From assembly GCA_045652745.1 (NCBI GenBank), contig JAZRUW010000017.1, positions 1 through 57,888 of the forward strand: a stretch of 57,888 nt of DNA. Reading direction: 5' to 3'. The DNA comes from RGIG2041 sp045652745. GTDB taxonomy: Bacteria; Bacillota; Clostridia; UBA1381; UMGS1253. Each line of letters starts with the position of its first letter. The first letter of the stretch is position 1. The notes below the pieces were generated by a model that had not been told where the DNA came from, did no database searches, and saw only the letters and a list, made by a program, of their open reading frames with translations. Positions 14,571 to 22,799 of this stretch are shown in pieces. A program made the position numbers and the translations under genes.

Positions 14571-15887
14571 ATGGAACATGCAAAAGTACGTGCAGTAGCA
14601 CCGGGCAGCATCGCCGAAGAAATCGGCCTTGCGCCCGGGGACTGTATTTTAAAAATCAACGGCACGCAGATTACGGACGTGCTTGATTATATGTTTTTAA
14701 GCGTAGACGAAGTGCTGGAAATCGAGGTGCGCAAAGCGGACGGCCAAGAGGAGTTTATCGAGGTGGAAACCGATTACGAAGAGCTTGGCATTGTCTTTGA
14801 AAATTCACTTATGGACACCCCGAAAAGCTGCCATAATAAGTGTATCTTCTGTTTTATCGACCAGCTGCCCAAAGGGATGCGCGAGACGGTGTATTTTAAA
14901 GATGATGATGCACGGCTCTCCTTTTTACAGGGCAATTACATCACGCTGACCAACCTTTCGGACAAGGATGTGGACAGAATTATTCGCATGCGCATTTCTC
15001 CGGTCAATGTGTCCGTGCATGCGACGGAGCCGCAGCTTCGTGCAATGATGCTTCATAATCGCTTTGCGGGCAAAGTGTATGAAACGATGCAAAAGCTGGC
15101 AAAAAATCAGATTATGATGAATTGCCAGATTGTGCTTTGTCCGGACGTCAATGACGGCGCGCATCTGGACAGGTCGCTTACAGACCTTGCGGCGCTTTCG
15201 CCGTATGTCAACAGCATCTCCGTTGTACCGGTGGGCCTGACGAGATACAGAGACGGACTTTATCCTCTAAAGCCGTTTGATGCCGAGCGCAGTGCGCAGG
15301 TAATTGAGCAGGTGGAAGCCTATCAGAAAATGTTTTTGGACAAGTACGGCAAGCGCATCGTCTTTTTGTCCGACGAGTTTTATTTGATGGCTAAAAAAGC
15401 GCTGCCGCCGGCAGAAGAATACGAGGAGTTTTACCAAATCGAAAACGGTGTCGGCCTGATTTCTTCTATGCGTGAAGAGTTTTACGATGCGCTGAAAAAT
15501 TTGAAAATAAAAGAATTCAACCGCACTGTCAGCATCGCAACTGGTGAGGCGGCGGCTGATTTTATCCGGGAACTTGCAGATGCGCTGATGGCGCGCGTGC
15601 AGGGACTTACCATACAGGTGTTCCCGATTCAAAATGACTTTTTCGGCGGCGGGGTTAACGTCAGCGGTCTGGTCGTGGCAGGGGACATCAAAGCGCAGCT
15701 GCGCGGCAAGAAACTGGGAAAACGCCTGTTTATTCCGTCTTCAATGCTTCGTGCGGACGATGACGTATTTTTAGATGATATTTCGCTGTCCGAGCTTTCG
15801 GATGCGCTCAGCGTGCCGGTTTGTCCGGTCGACAACGATGGCGCGCAGTTTATAGAAAAGATTTTGGAATTGGAGGAATCGCTTTGA
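14571..15887 (+). CDS. DUF512 radical-SAM-like Fe-S protein with N-terminal PDZ domain
   Basis: The 438-residue protein begins with a PDZ domain (about 5-65: VAPGSIAEEIGLAPGD) followed by the Cys motif C87-x3-C91-x2-C94 (SCHNKCIFCFIDQLP), a radical-SAM-type cluster site, and a DUF512 C-terminal domain (about 200-430). Such proteins are widespread in Clostridia, usually directly upstream of der and plsY/gpsA, exactly as here. Their reaction is unknown; a redox or maturation role linked to ribosome/GTPase biology is only a guess from synteny. The stop TGA (15885-15887) overlaps the TTG start of der. It starts 1 nt after rhaB. Confidence 0.88.
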   Translation: MEHAKVRAVAPGSIAEEIGLAPGDCILKINGTQITDVLDYMFLSVDEVLEIEVRKADGQEEFIEVETDYEELGIVFENSLMDTPKSCHNKCIFCFIDQLPKGMRETVYFKDDDARLSFLQGNYITLTNLSDKDVDRIIRMRISPVNVSVHATEPQLRAMMLHNRFAGKVYETMQKLAKNQIMMNCQIVLCPDVNDGAHLDRSLTDLAALSPYVNSISVVPVGLTRYRDGLYPLKPFDAERSAQVIEQVEAYQKMFLDKYGKRIVFLSDEFYLMAKKALPPAEEYEEFYQIENGVGLISSMREEFYDALKNLKIKEFNRTVSIATGEAAADFIRELADALMARVQGLTIQVFPIQNDFFGGGVNVSGLVVAGDIKAQLRGKKLGKRLFIPSSMLRADDDVFLDDISLSELSDALSVPVCPVDNDGAQFIEKILELEESL

Positions 15888-17209
15888 AACCGACCATAGC
15901 CATTGTGGGCAGACCGAATGTCGGCAAGTCCACATTGTTTAATAAAATATTTGGTTCGCGTGTCAGCATTGTGGACGATACACCCGGTGTAACGCGTGAC
16001 CGTATTTTTGCCGAGTGTGAATGGCTCGGCAAGGCTTTTACGCTCATTGATACGGGCGGTATTGAGCCGAAGGCGGACGATACGATTTTAAAGCAGATGC
16101 GCCTGCAGGCAGAGCTTGCTATTGATATGGCGCACGTGGTGATTTTTATGGTAAATGTACGTGACGGTCTGACCGCCGCGGACCAGGACGTTGCCGCGAT
16201 GCTGCAAAAGTCGAAAAAGCCGGTGATTCTCGCCGTAAACAAGGTGGACAATGCCGGTGCACCGCCGATGGATTTTTATGAGTTTTACAATCTCGGCCTC
16301 GGCGACCCGATTGCCATTTCCTCGACGCACGGACTCGGCGTGGGTGACCTTTTGGATGCCGCCTTTGAACATATTGATGCAGATGCACTTGCCGAGGAGG
16401 ATGAGGATGTATTAAAGGTTGCGGTTGTGGGCAAACCGAATGCCGGCAAGTCCTCGCTGATTAACCGTATTTTGGGTGAAGAGCGCGTGATTGTCAGCGA
16501 TATTGCGGGCACAACGCGCGATGCCATTGATACCTATTTTGAAAAAGACGGCAAAAAGTATATGTTTATCGACACCGCCGGTATCCGCAGAAAAGCGCGT
16601 GTGGATGAGCAGATTGAAAAATACAGCGTGGTGCGCGCCTATGCGGCGATTGAGCGCAGTGATGTGTGTATCATTATGATTGACGGTGCGGAGGGCATCA
16701 CGGAGCAGGATTCCAAAATTGCAGGCTTTGTCCACGAGAGCGGCAAGGCAAGCGTGGTCATCGTCAACAAGTGGGATTTGGTGGAGAAGGAAACCAACAC
16801 CATGCATCACTACAAGCAGGATGTTATGGACACGCTTGCATTTATGCAGTATGCGCCGATTCATTTTATGTCGGCAAAGACCGGCTCGCGTGTGGACAAG
16901 ATGTACGAAATCATTGACGCGGCGGCGGAGCAGAATGCGCGCCGCATCCCGACGGGTATGCTCAATGATGTCATTGCTGAGGCAACGGCAAAGGTACAGC
17001 CGCCGTCCGATAAGGGCAAGCGCTTAAAGATTTACTATGCTACACAGCCGTCGACCAAACCGCCGACGTTTGTCATTTTTGTAAACGATAAGGACTTGTT
17101 CCACTTCTCGTATCTACGTTATATTGAAAATCAGCTGCGTGCGGCATTCGGATTTGAAGGCACGCCGATTCGGTTTATTATCCGCGAGAGAAGTGAAAAA
17201 TCTAAATAA
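15884..17209 (+). CDS. der: ribosome-assembly GTPase Der (EngA)
   Basis: Der assists 50S subunit assembly. The 441 residues contain two tandem GTPase domains with P-loops GRPNVGKS (9-16) and GKPNAGKS (about 183-190), each with DTxG and NKxD motifs (NKVD, NKWD), and a C-terminal KH-like domain ending in GTPIRFIIRERSE. The start is TTG 15884, overlapping the upstream TGA, with GGAGGAA 7 nt upstream; a longer in-frame ATG at 15821 would lie inside the DUF512 gene and would add residues unlike the family N-terminus (MKPTIAIVGRPNVGKS). Followed closely by plsY and gpsA, a classic clostridial order. Confidence 0.97.
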   Translation: MKPTIAIVGRPNVGKSTLFNKIFGSRVSIVDDTPGVTRDRIFAECEWLGKAFTLIDTGGIEPKADDTILKQMRLQAELAIDMAHVVIFMVNVRDGLTAADQDVAAMLQKSKKPVILAVNKVDNAGAPPMDFYEFYNLGLGDPIAISSTHGLGVGDLLDAAFEHIDADALAEEDEDVLKVAVVGKPNAGKSSLINRILGEERVIVSDIAGTTRDAIDTYFEKDGKKYMFIDTAGIRRKARVDEQIEKYSVVRAYAAIERSDVCIIMIDGAEGITEQDSKIAGFVHESGKASVVIVNKWDLVEKETNTMHHYKQDVMDTLAFMQYAPIHFMSAKTGSRVDKMYEIIDAAAEQNARRIPTGMLNDVIAEATAKVQPPSDKGKRLKIYYATQPSTKPPTFVIFVNDKDLFHFSYLRYIENQLRAAFGFEGTPIRFIIRERSEKSK

Positions 17210-17227
17210 GTAGGAGATGAGGAGAAA

Positions 17228-17890
17228 ATGCTGAATTTAGCTTTGACCGTAGGTTTACTTATTGCACTCATTGCCGCGTATTTGCTCGGTAGCTTGAATG
17301 CATCTATTATTATTTCAAATTTAAAAGGCTCAGACATCCGTAAGCACGGCAGCGGCAATGCCGGCGCAACCAATATGCTGCGCACCTACGGCAAAAAACT
17401 AGCTGTAGCGGCACTGCTCTTTGATGCCTTCAAGGGTGTTTTGGCAGTTTTGGTCGCCAACTGGATGTTGGCTTATGCCGATTTCGGTGCAGACAATTGG
17501 TATTATCACGCGATGCGTTGCGTGGCAGGCTTGTTTGTGGTCATCGGGCATAATTTTCCTGTGTTTTTCAAATTCAAGGGCGGTAAGGGCATTGCCACAT
17601 CCGCGGCGGTTATCTTTATGCTTGACTGGCGTGTGGGTCTGATTGTGCTGTTTGCCGCGCTCGCTACAATGGCCATCAGCAAATATGTTTCGCTCGGCTC
17701 GGTAGTCGGCGCATTCACATTTCCGACCTTTATTGCCGTATTTACCTTCCTTATAGACAAAGACAACAACTGGCTTGTGTTTGGCACATCCGTGATTATG
17801 TGTGCCCTTGCAGTTTGGCGCCACCGTGCAAATCTTGTGCGCCTTGCAAATGGTACGGAATCCAAACTCGGCAAAAAGAAGGAGGCGTAA
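17228..17890 (+). CDS. plsY: glycerol-3-phosphate acyltransferase PlsY
   Basis: PlsY transfers an acyl group from acyl-phosphate to glycerol-3-phosphate, the first step of membrane phospholipid synthesis. The 220-residue integral membrane protein has the family motifs AYLLGSLNASIIIS (about 16-29), GSGNAGATNMLRTYGKK (about 41-57) and GHNFPVFFKFKGGKGIATS (about 105-123), between five or more membrane segments. PlsX, its acyl-phosphate partner, is not in the window. gpsA, which makes the glycerol-3-phosphate substrate, follows 4 nt later, so substrate supply and use are co-transcribed. GAGATGAGGAG lies before ATG 17228. Confidence 0.95.
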   Translation: MLNLALTVGLLIALIAAYLLGSLNASIIISNLKGSDIRKHGSGNAGATNMLRTYGKKLAVAALLFDAFKGVLAVLVANWMLAYADFGADNWYYHAMRCVAGLFVVIGHNFPVFFKFKGGKGIATSAAVIFMLDWRVGLIVLFAALATMAISKYVSLGSVVGAFTFPTFIAVFTFLIDKDNNWLVFGTSVIMCALAVWRHRANLVRLANGTESKLGKKKEA

Positions 17891-17894
17891 CGCG

Positions 17895-18881
17895 ATGAAA
17901 GTAGCAGTAATCGGCTCAGGCAGCTGGGGTAGTGCAATTACGAGTCTGCTTGCGGCAAAGGGATATGATGTTTGGCTCTGGTCTTGGAAAGCTGAAGAAT
18001 CTGAGCGTTTAAAGAAAGACAAGGAAAACAAGGAGTTTTTACCGGGTGTACCGCTCGATAAAAATGTAACTTTTTCACATTATTCGAAAGATTGCGTGGA
18101 AAACGCGGATTTGATTGTAACCGCATCACCGTCACACGCGATGCGTAATACCGCAAAAACCATTGCGCCCTATGTGGCTGAGGGGCAAAGGATTGTTAAC
18201 ATTTCCAAGGGATTGGAGGAGGGGACGCATCTGCGTCTTTCCGAGGTTATTGCCTCGGAAATTCCGCAGGCAAAAATTGCGGTGATGAGCGGCCCGTCCC
18301 ATGCCGAAGAAGTCGGCAGGGGTTTAGAAACCCTAAATGTCGTGGCCTCGGCAGATAAGGAAACAGCGTGTTTTATTCAGGACGTCTTTATGGCGCCGTA
18401 TTTTCGCGTATATACAAGCGAAGATGTTGCCGGTGTAGAACTTGGCGGTGCGCTGAAAAACGTCATAGCGCTTGCGGCAGGTGTTGCTGTAGGTCTTGGT
18501 TGCGGCGACAATGCACTTGCGGCATTGATGACGCGCGGTATTGCCGAAATTGCAAGGCTCGGCATCTCGCTCGGCGCACAGAGAGATACCTTTGCGGGAC
18601 TTGCCGGTATCGGCGATTTGATGGTAACGTGTATGAGCCGTCACAGCCGAAACCGCACCTGCGGTGTATTGCTCGGTGAGGGCATGAGTCTTGAGGCTGC
18701 CAAAGAAAAAGTCCACATGGTTGTAGAAGGTGTCGGCGCCTGCTACGTTGCCTACGATTTGGCATCGAAAATGGGCGTGGATATGCCAATCACAAACTGT
18801 ATGTATAAAATCCTGAAAGGCACGCTTTCTGCCAAAGATGCGGCGGCGGAGTTGATGGGGCGCGAAAAACGCGCTGAATGA
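17895..18881 (+). CDS. gpsA: NAD(P)-dependent glycerol-3-phosphate dehydrogenase
   Basis: GpsA reduces dihydroxyacetone phosphate to sn-glycerol-3-phosphate for phospholipids. The 328 residues carry the Rossmann motif VIGSGSWGSAI (5-15), MSGPSHAEEVG and the catalytic Lys region VELGGALKNVIALAAG, followed by the C-terminal helical domain. The start ATG 17895 has GGAGGCG upstream, which lies inside the last codons of plsY; an in-frame ATG at 17802 falls within plsY. It ends the DUF512-der-plsY-gpsA run. Downstream is a 570-bp non-coding stretch full of repeats, converging on rplL. Confidence 0.96.
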   Translation: MKVAVIGSGSWGSAITSLLAAKGYDVWLWSWKAEESERLKKDKENKEFLPGVPLDKNVTFSHYSKDCVENADLIVTASPSHAMRNTAKTIAPYVAEGQRIVNISKGLEEGTHLRLSEVIASEIPQAKIAVMSGPSHAEEVGRGLETLNVVASADKETACFIQDVFMAPYFRVYTSEDVAGVELGGALKNVIALAAGVAVGLGCGDNALAALMTRGIAEIARLGISLGAQRDTFAGLAGIGDLMVTCMSRHSRNRTCGVLLGEGMSLEAAKEKVHMVVEGVGACYVAYDLASKMGVDMPITNCMYKILKGTLSAKDAAAELMGREKRAE

Positions 18882-18912
18882 CAAAAAGGTAAATTTTGTG
18901 TAATACTTTGTT

Positions 18913-19167
18913 GCAGGCCTGAGCCCGTACAAGCGTACTGTGCTCAGGCCTGCGCCGCGTCTTACAGCAAAATTTCCTCTTTTTGTGCTGGTTTTGTAAG
19001 AGTGGATGTCACCCGTACAATAGTACTGTGTCAGCGTTTTTGCCTTGTACTGCATCCGATTTTCCTCTTTCTGTCGGTGATATTGTAGATAGGTGAATGT
19101 TTGCCACGTACAAGCGTACTGTGCTCAAGCCTGCGCCGCGTCTTACAGCAAAATTTCCTCTTTTTGC
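18913..19167. repeat. three tandem degenerate units of about 90 bp with GTAC-palindromes
   Basis: Three units start at 18926, 19014 and 19107 with CGTACAAGCGTACTGTG or the variant CGTACAATAGTACTGTG, and each ends about 55 bp later in a TTTCCTCTTT tract. The first and third are nearly identical over roughly 59 bp; the middle one is diverged. In the first, GCAGGCCTGAGC (18913-18924) pairs perfectly with GCTCAGGCCTGC (18942-18953). No protein frame fits. This fills the first half of the gpsA-rplL gap. Confidence 0.65.
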
Positions 19168-19192
19168 GTTGCTGAATGTAGAATGTTATATC

Positions 19193-19268
19193 GTAGGGGC
19201 GATTCACGAATCGCCCGTTTTAGTTGGTTTGGAATGGTTTTTGTAGGGAACGCCCTGTGTGGCGTTCC
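19193..19268. repeat. two GTAGGG-type hairpin repeats
   Basis: GTAGGGGCGATTC with GAATCGCCC (19193-19216) and GTAGGGAACGCC with GGCGTTCC (19243-19268) are two short hairpins with the same GTAGGG head but different stems. This matches a dispersed intergenic hairpin family I remember from Clostridia. The following G-rich stretch (19290-19340) belongs to the same non-coding block; I see no gene in it. Confidence 0.65.
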
Positions 19269-19400
19269 GCTTTCTTTATTGCTTGCGGCGCGGTAGCAGG
19301 GGGTTATTAAGGGGTTATAGGGGGGGGAATCGGAAGCCACGGGACTTTTGGTCACAAAAGCACAATAAAATGCTTTTCTAAATAATTTCAAAACACAAAA

Positions 19401-19430
19401 AAACACCATATGCGATTGCATACGGTGTTT
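19401..19430. terminator. terminator of rplJL, usable from both sides
   Basis: AAACACCATATGC (19401-19413) pairs with GCATACGGTGTTT (19418-19430), one mismatch, flanked by A-runs upstream and T-runs downstream, so it can also stop transcription arriving from gpsA. Confidence 0.8.
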
Positions 19431-19451
19431 TTGGAGTTTGTGAAACTGAAA

Positions 19452-19820
19452 TTACTTCAATTCTACCTTTGCGCCAACTTCTTCAAGCTTAGTCTTGATT
19501 TCTTCAGCTGCAGCCTTTTCTACGCCTTCCTTGATGGTCTTCGGAGCACCGTCAACGAGGTCCTTAGCTTCCTTCAGACCGAGACCGGTGATTTCACGAA
19601 CAACCTTGATAACCTTAACCTTTTCAGCGCCAGCTTCAGCGAGAACAACTTCGAAATCAGTCTTCTCAGCAGCAGCTTCTGCCGGAGCAGCACCACCAGC
19701 TACCATAACCGGAGCTGCAGCGGATACGCCGAACTCTTCTTCGAGAGCCTTTACGAGATCGTTTACTTCTAAGAGTGTAAGGGTTTTGATTTCTTCAACT
19801 AACTTTAATACATCAGCCAT
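19452..19820 (-). CDS. rplL: 50S ribosomal protein L7/L12
   Basis: The acidic stalk protein L7/L12 recruits translational GTPases. The 122 residues show the N-terminal dimerisation helices (about 1-35), an Ala/Pro-rich hinge (about 36-52) and the C-terminal domain with EKVKVIKVVREITGLGLKEAK (from about 66), all standard. It follows rplJ by 72 nt on the same transcript and is closed by the terminator at 19401-19430. Codon use is strongly biased towards a small codon set, as in other highly expressed genes here. Confidence 0.98.
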   Translation of the reverse strand: MADVLKLVEEIKTLTLLEVNDLVKALEEEFGVSAAAPVMVAGGAAPAEAAAEKTDFEVVLAEAGAEKVKVIKVVREITGLGLKEAKDLVDGAPKTIKEGVEKAAAEEIKTKLEEVGAKVELK

Positions 19821-19892
19821 TTTAATAATCCTCCATAATTCTAAATATTTTCAGTTTACTGAAATTTTAATTTGTTTTGAAGCTATGCTGCA

Positions 19893-20399
19893 TTATTCAG
19901 CGGCAGCTTCATCCTTGTGAGCAACTGCATCGAGTGTTCTAACAAGCTTGCTGATAGGTGCCTGCAAGCTGCCGAGCATTTTTGCGATAAGAACTTCCTT
20001 GGACGGAATGCTAGCGTACATTTCAACTTCGCTAACGGAAAGAACCTTACCATCCATGAAACCTGCTTTGATGCTGACAACTTCATGATCTTTTGCAAAC
20101 TTTGCGAGAACTCTTGCCGGAGCAACTGCATCGTCTGTGGAAACTGCGAGAGCGGTCGGACCGTTTAAGATCGGATCGAGTTCGCCGAGACCAACTTCGT
20201 TTGCGGCAAATCTTGTCAGAGTGTTCTTAACAACCTGATAGGAAACGCCTGCTGCTCTCAATTCGTTACGGAGCTGTGTATCTTCTTCAACGGTCAAACC
20301 GCGATAATCGAATAAAACACCGGCTTGCGCGTTTTTCAAAGTTTCAACGAGCTCTGCAACAACTGCTTTCTTTTGTTCTAAAGCCTTTGCGCTTGGCAT
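19893..20399 (-). CDS. rplJ: 50S ribosomal protein L10
   Basis: L10 anchors the L7/L12 stalk to 23S rRNA. The 168-residue protein starts MPSAKALEQKKAVVAELVE and has the family LFDYRGLTVEEDTQLRNELR segment and a C-terminal helix for L7/L12 binding. AGGAGGTGAAAC lies before the ATG. It is transcribed from its own promoter at 20579-20607 through an L10 leader with an attenuator, so L10 levels should feed back on rplJL expression. rplA lies upstream on the same strand and may add read-through transcripts. Confidence 0.98.
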   Translation of the reverse strand: MPSAKALEQKKAVVAELVETLKNAQAGVLFDYRGLTVEEDTQLRNELRAAGVSYQVVKNTLTRFAANEVGLGELDPILNGPTALAVSTDDAVAPARVLAKFAKDHEVVSIKAGFMDGKVLSVSEVEMYASIPSKEVLIAKMLGSLQAPISKLVRTLDAVAHKDEAAAE

Positions 20400-20433
20400 A
20401 AAGTTTCACCTCCTGATAATTTTACCATTCACT

Positions 20434-20550
20434 AAAAAACGGCTCTCCAAAGACAGGAGAGCCGCATTCGACATCGGATATAAAATCAACGCTCACCTCG
20501 GCAGGGGAGATAACTCATTACGCACAAAAGTGCACCTGCTGTCTTCGGAA
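20434..20550 (-). ncRNA. L10 leader (rplJL autoregulatory leader with attenuator)
   Basis: On the minus strand the leader begins near CCGAAGACAGCAGGTGC and includes CTCCCCTGCCGAGGTGAGC, wording known from the ribosomal protein L10 leader. It ends in the stem CGGCTCTCC/GGAGAGCCG (20440-20464) followed by T6, a terminator-like attenuator about 35 nt before rplJ. L10 or L10-L12 binding to the upstream part is the known control for this RNA class. Confidence 0.85.
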
Positions 20551-20578
20551 GAAACTATTTAGTTTTAAGCACTAAATA

Positions 20579-20607
20579 AGTGTACCACACAAAAGTGTGT
20601 TTGTCAA
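20579..20607 (-). promoter_or_regulatory. sigma-A promoter for rplJL
   Basis: On the minus strand: TTGACA (20607-20602), 17-nt spacer, TACACT (20584-20579). It lies between the rplA stop and the L10 leader, so rplJL has its own promoter. Confidence 0.85.
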
Positions 20608-20623
20608 CCCTAATTTAGAAAAA

Positions 20624-21319
20624 TTAGATTTCAGCCTTAGACGGGTTGATTTTAATACCAGGGCCCATGGTGGATGCAACAGCTACGCTTCTAAGGTACT
20701 GACCTTTTGCAGCTGCCGGCTTAGCCTTGATGATTGCGCTCATGAGGCTAGCGTAGTTCTCAGTGAGCTTTTCTACACCGAAGGAAGCCTTACCGATCGG
20801 GCAGTGGATGATGTTTGTCTTGTCGAGTCTGTACTCGATTTTACCGGACTTGATTTCATTTACAGCCTTGGTTACGTCCGGAGTAACAGTGCCGGCCTTC
20901 GGGCTCGGCATGAGACCCTTCGGACCGAGAACCTTACCGAGACGACCAACAACGCCCATCATATCCGGGGTTGCAACAACTACGTCGAACTCGAACCAGT
21001 TGTCGTTTTGAATTTTCGGGATGAGCTCCTCGCCGCCAACGAAATCAGCGCCTGCAGCTTCTGCTTCAGCAACCTTATCGCCCTTTGCGAATACGAGAAC
21101 GCGAGCTACCTTACCGGTACCGTGCGGCAGAACAACTGCACCACGAACCTGCTGGTCTGCGTGTCTGGAGTCAACACCGAGTTTAATATGAAGCTCTACA
21201 GTTTCGTCAAACTTTGCCTTGGAGGTCTTTACAGCCAAATCCAAAGCTTCTGCAGGCTCATATAATTTAGACTTGTCGAACAGCTTTACGCTGTCAGAGT
21301 AGTTTTTACCTCTAAACAT
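20624..21319 (-). CDS. rplA: 50S ribosomal protein L1
   Basis: L1 forms the mobile stalk at the E site and in many bacteria represses its own operon. The 231 residues carry MFRGKNYSDSVKLFDKS at the N-terminus, the RNA-binding GADFVGGEELIPKI segment and GPKGLMPSPKAGTVTPDV (about 139-156), all typical. AGGAAAGG precedes the ATG. It follows rplK by 87 nt. A weak AT-rich hairpin overlaps its stop, followed at once by the rplJL promoter. Confidence 0.98.
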   Translation of the reverse strand: MFRGKNYSDSVKLFDKSKLYEPAEALDLAVKTSKAKFDETVELHIKLGVDSRHADQQVRGAVVLPHGTGKVARVLVFAKGDKVAEAEAAGADFVGGEELIPKIQNDNWFEFDVVVATPDMMGVVGRLGKVLGPKGLMPSPKAGTVTPDVTKAVNEIKSGKIEYRLDKTNIIHCPIGKASFGVEKLTENYASLMSAIIKAKPAAAKGQYLRSVAVASTMGPGIKINPSKAEI

Positions 21320-21406
21320 ATTAACCTTTCCTCCTTGTGTGGTTAAAACGAAATATACTCAAAAATTTATATTTCTCCCACGAATTTGCGATTTGTCTTA
21401 AACAAA

Positions 21407-21832
21407 TCAGTCTTCTACCACGATACCCATGCTACGTGCAGTACCTGCGATCATACTCATAGCAGCTTCCACACTTGCAGCATTCAGGTCCGGCATCTTC
21501 TGTTCAGCGATTTGCTTTACCGCATCCTTGGAGATTGTAGCTACCTTGTTCTTGTTCGGAACACCGGAGCCGGATTCAATCTTACAAGCCTTCTTGAGCA
21601 GAACTGCAGCCGGCGGAGTCTTTGTGATAAACGAGAAGGAACGGTCTGCGTATACGGTAATAACTACCGGAATAATCAAACCTGCATCCTTTGCAGTCTT
21701 TTCGTTAAACTCCTTACAGAATTGCATGATGTTTACACCGTGCTGACCGAGAGCCGGACCAACCGGGGGAGCCGGAGTGGCTTTACCAGCGCCGATCTGG
21801 AGCTTGATGTAACCGATTACTTTCTGTGCCAT
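21407..21832 (-). CDS. rplK: 50S ribosomal protein L11
   Basis: L11 binds the GTPase-associated centre of 23S rRNA together with L10. The 141-residue protein shows the N-terminal YIKLQIGAGKATPAPPVGPALGQHG region split by the usual Pro-rich hinge and the C-terminal rRNA-binding domain ending in GTARSMGIVVED. The GGAGGTG ribosome site is strong. A structured 108-nt spacer separates it from nusG and contains a candidate L1 binding site. Order nusG-rplK-rplA is the normal bacterial one. Confidence 0.98.
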   Translation of the reverse strand: MAQKVIGYIKLQIGAGKATPAPPVGPALGQHGVNIMQFCKEFNEKTAKDAGLIIPVVITVYADRSFSFITKTPPAAVLLKKACKIESGSGVPNKNKVATISKDAVKQIAEQKMPDLNAASVEAAMSMIAGTARSMGIVVED

Positions 21833-21857
21833 CTTAAGAGCACCTCCTTCAAAAAAT

Positions 21858-21890
21858 GTGGTAATGGCGGATTGTTTAAAATCCTCCCAC
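21858..21890 (-). promoter_or_regulatory. candidate L1-binding stem-loop upstream of rplK
   Basis: In the nusG-rplK spacer GTGG/CCAC (21858-21861 with 21887-21890) and GGATT/AATCC (21869-21873 with 21880-21884) form a stem with an asymmetric internal loop, similar in plan to L1 autoregulatory sites. The ribosome site of rplK lies just after it. The function is inferred from position. Confidence 0.35.
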
Positions 21891-21940
21891 TCAGAATGCG
21901 CCGCACTCTGAATCTATAAACAGGGAACGAGCCCTATTTA

Positions 21941-22477
21941 TCAATCTAATGTCTGAACCTGATAGAAATCAAGTTCAACCGGTGTGTCGTGACCGAACAT
22001 GGATACGCAAATGCGAAGCTTTTGTTTTTCCATATTGATTTCTTCAACAACACCGATAAAGCCGTCAAGCGGACCGGAACAAATCTTAACGCTGTCACCG
22101 ACTTCGAAGTCAACCTCAACAACGAGTTTTTCGATGCCGAGCTCAATTACTTCTTTGTCCGTGAGCGGAACCGGTTTCGAGCCTGGGCCTACGAAGCTTG
22201 TAACGCCGCGGGTGTTTCTTACAACAAACCAGCTGACGTCTGTCATCACCATTTTAACGATAACATAACCCGGCAGAACCTTACGCTGTACAGTTTTACG
22301 TTCTGCTGTGCCGTCTTCAGTCTCCTTGGTTTCGACAACTTCTTCCATCGGGATTACGATTTCCTGAATCAAATCCTGGATGCCTCTGTTCTCGACGGTT
22401 TTTTCAATTGTGGATTTTACCTTATTTTCATAGCCTGAATAGGTATGCACCACATACCATTTTGCTGCTTCAGCCAT
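21941..22477 (-). CDS. nusG: transcription termination/antitermination factor NusG
   Basis: NusG binds RNA polymerase and links it to Rho, ribosomes or pausing signals. The 178 residues contain the NGN domain (AAKWYVVHTYSGYENKVK at 4-21 and VLPGYVIVKMVMTDVSWFVV around 66-85) and a C-terminal KOW domain (FEVGDSVKICSGPLDGFIG, about 123-141). Length is standard for Firmicutes. It follows secE by 30 nt in the rpmG-secE-nusG order and precedes rplK. Confidence 0.98.
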   Translation of the reverse strand: MAEAAKWYVVHTYSGYENKVKSTIEKTVENRGIQDLIQEIVIPMEEVVETKETEDGTAERKTVQRKVLPGYVIVKMVMTDVSWFVVRNTRGVTSFVGPGSKPVPLTDKEVIELGIEKLVVEVDFEVGDSVKICSGPLDGFIGVVEEINMEKQKLRICVSMFGHDTPVELDFYQVQTLD

Positions 22478-22507
22478 TTCGACACCGCTCCTTTGTGATG
22501 ATTCGGA

Positions 22508-22756
22508 TTATTTCAAGGAAAACAACTGCAAAAATGCAGCCTTGAAATCGCCGATGATAAAACCTCTTACACCAACGCCGAAGATTGTGTCTACAATTGC
22601 CAAAAAGATTGCAACAATTGCAATGAAAGCAATAACAATCAAGGTGTGATTTACGGTCTGGGACCAGCTCGGCCACATAACCTTTTTCATTTCACCTTTT
22701 ACCTCACGCAAAAAAGCGATCGGGCCTTTTTTGGTTTTCTTTGTGGTATCGCCCAT
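22508..22756 (-). CDS. secE: preprotein translocase subunit SecE
   Basis: SecE clamps SecY in the Sec translocon. The 82-residue short Firmicutes form has a basic N-terminal tail, the conserved amphipathic stretch FLREVKGEMKKVMWPSW (about 14-30) and one membrane segment (about 36-60). GGAGA lies before the ATG. It is placed between rpmG and nusG, the typical order. Confidence 0.97.
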   Translation of the reverse strand: MGDTTKKTKKGPIAFLREVKGEMKKVMWPSWSQTVNHTLIVIAFIAIVAIFLAIVDTIFGVGVRGFIIGDFKAAFLQLFSLK

Positions 22757-22799
22757 GTTTCATTCTCCTCTCAAAATCAGATGTAAACCACGCGCGCTA

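Noticed and set aside
18913..19167. CRISPR array
   Set aside because: Only three diverged units of about 90 bp, no short exact repeat with unique spacers, and no cas genes.
19093..19296. 67-codon plus-strand frame
   Set aside because: It covers the third tandem unit and the GTAGGG hairpins, with no ribosome site or conserved residues.
19143..19421. 92-codon minus-strand frame downstream of rplL
   Set aside because: It runs through the GTAGGG hairpins and repeat units; such frames are usually spurious translations of dispersed repeats.
20597..21265. 222-codon plus-strand frame opposite rplA
   Set aside because: Shadow of L1, caused by its strongly biased codon use.
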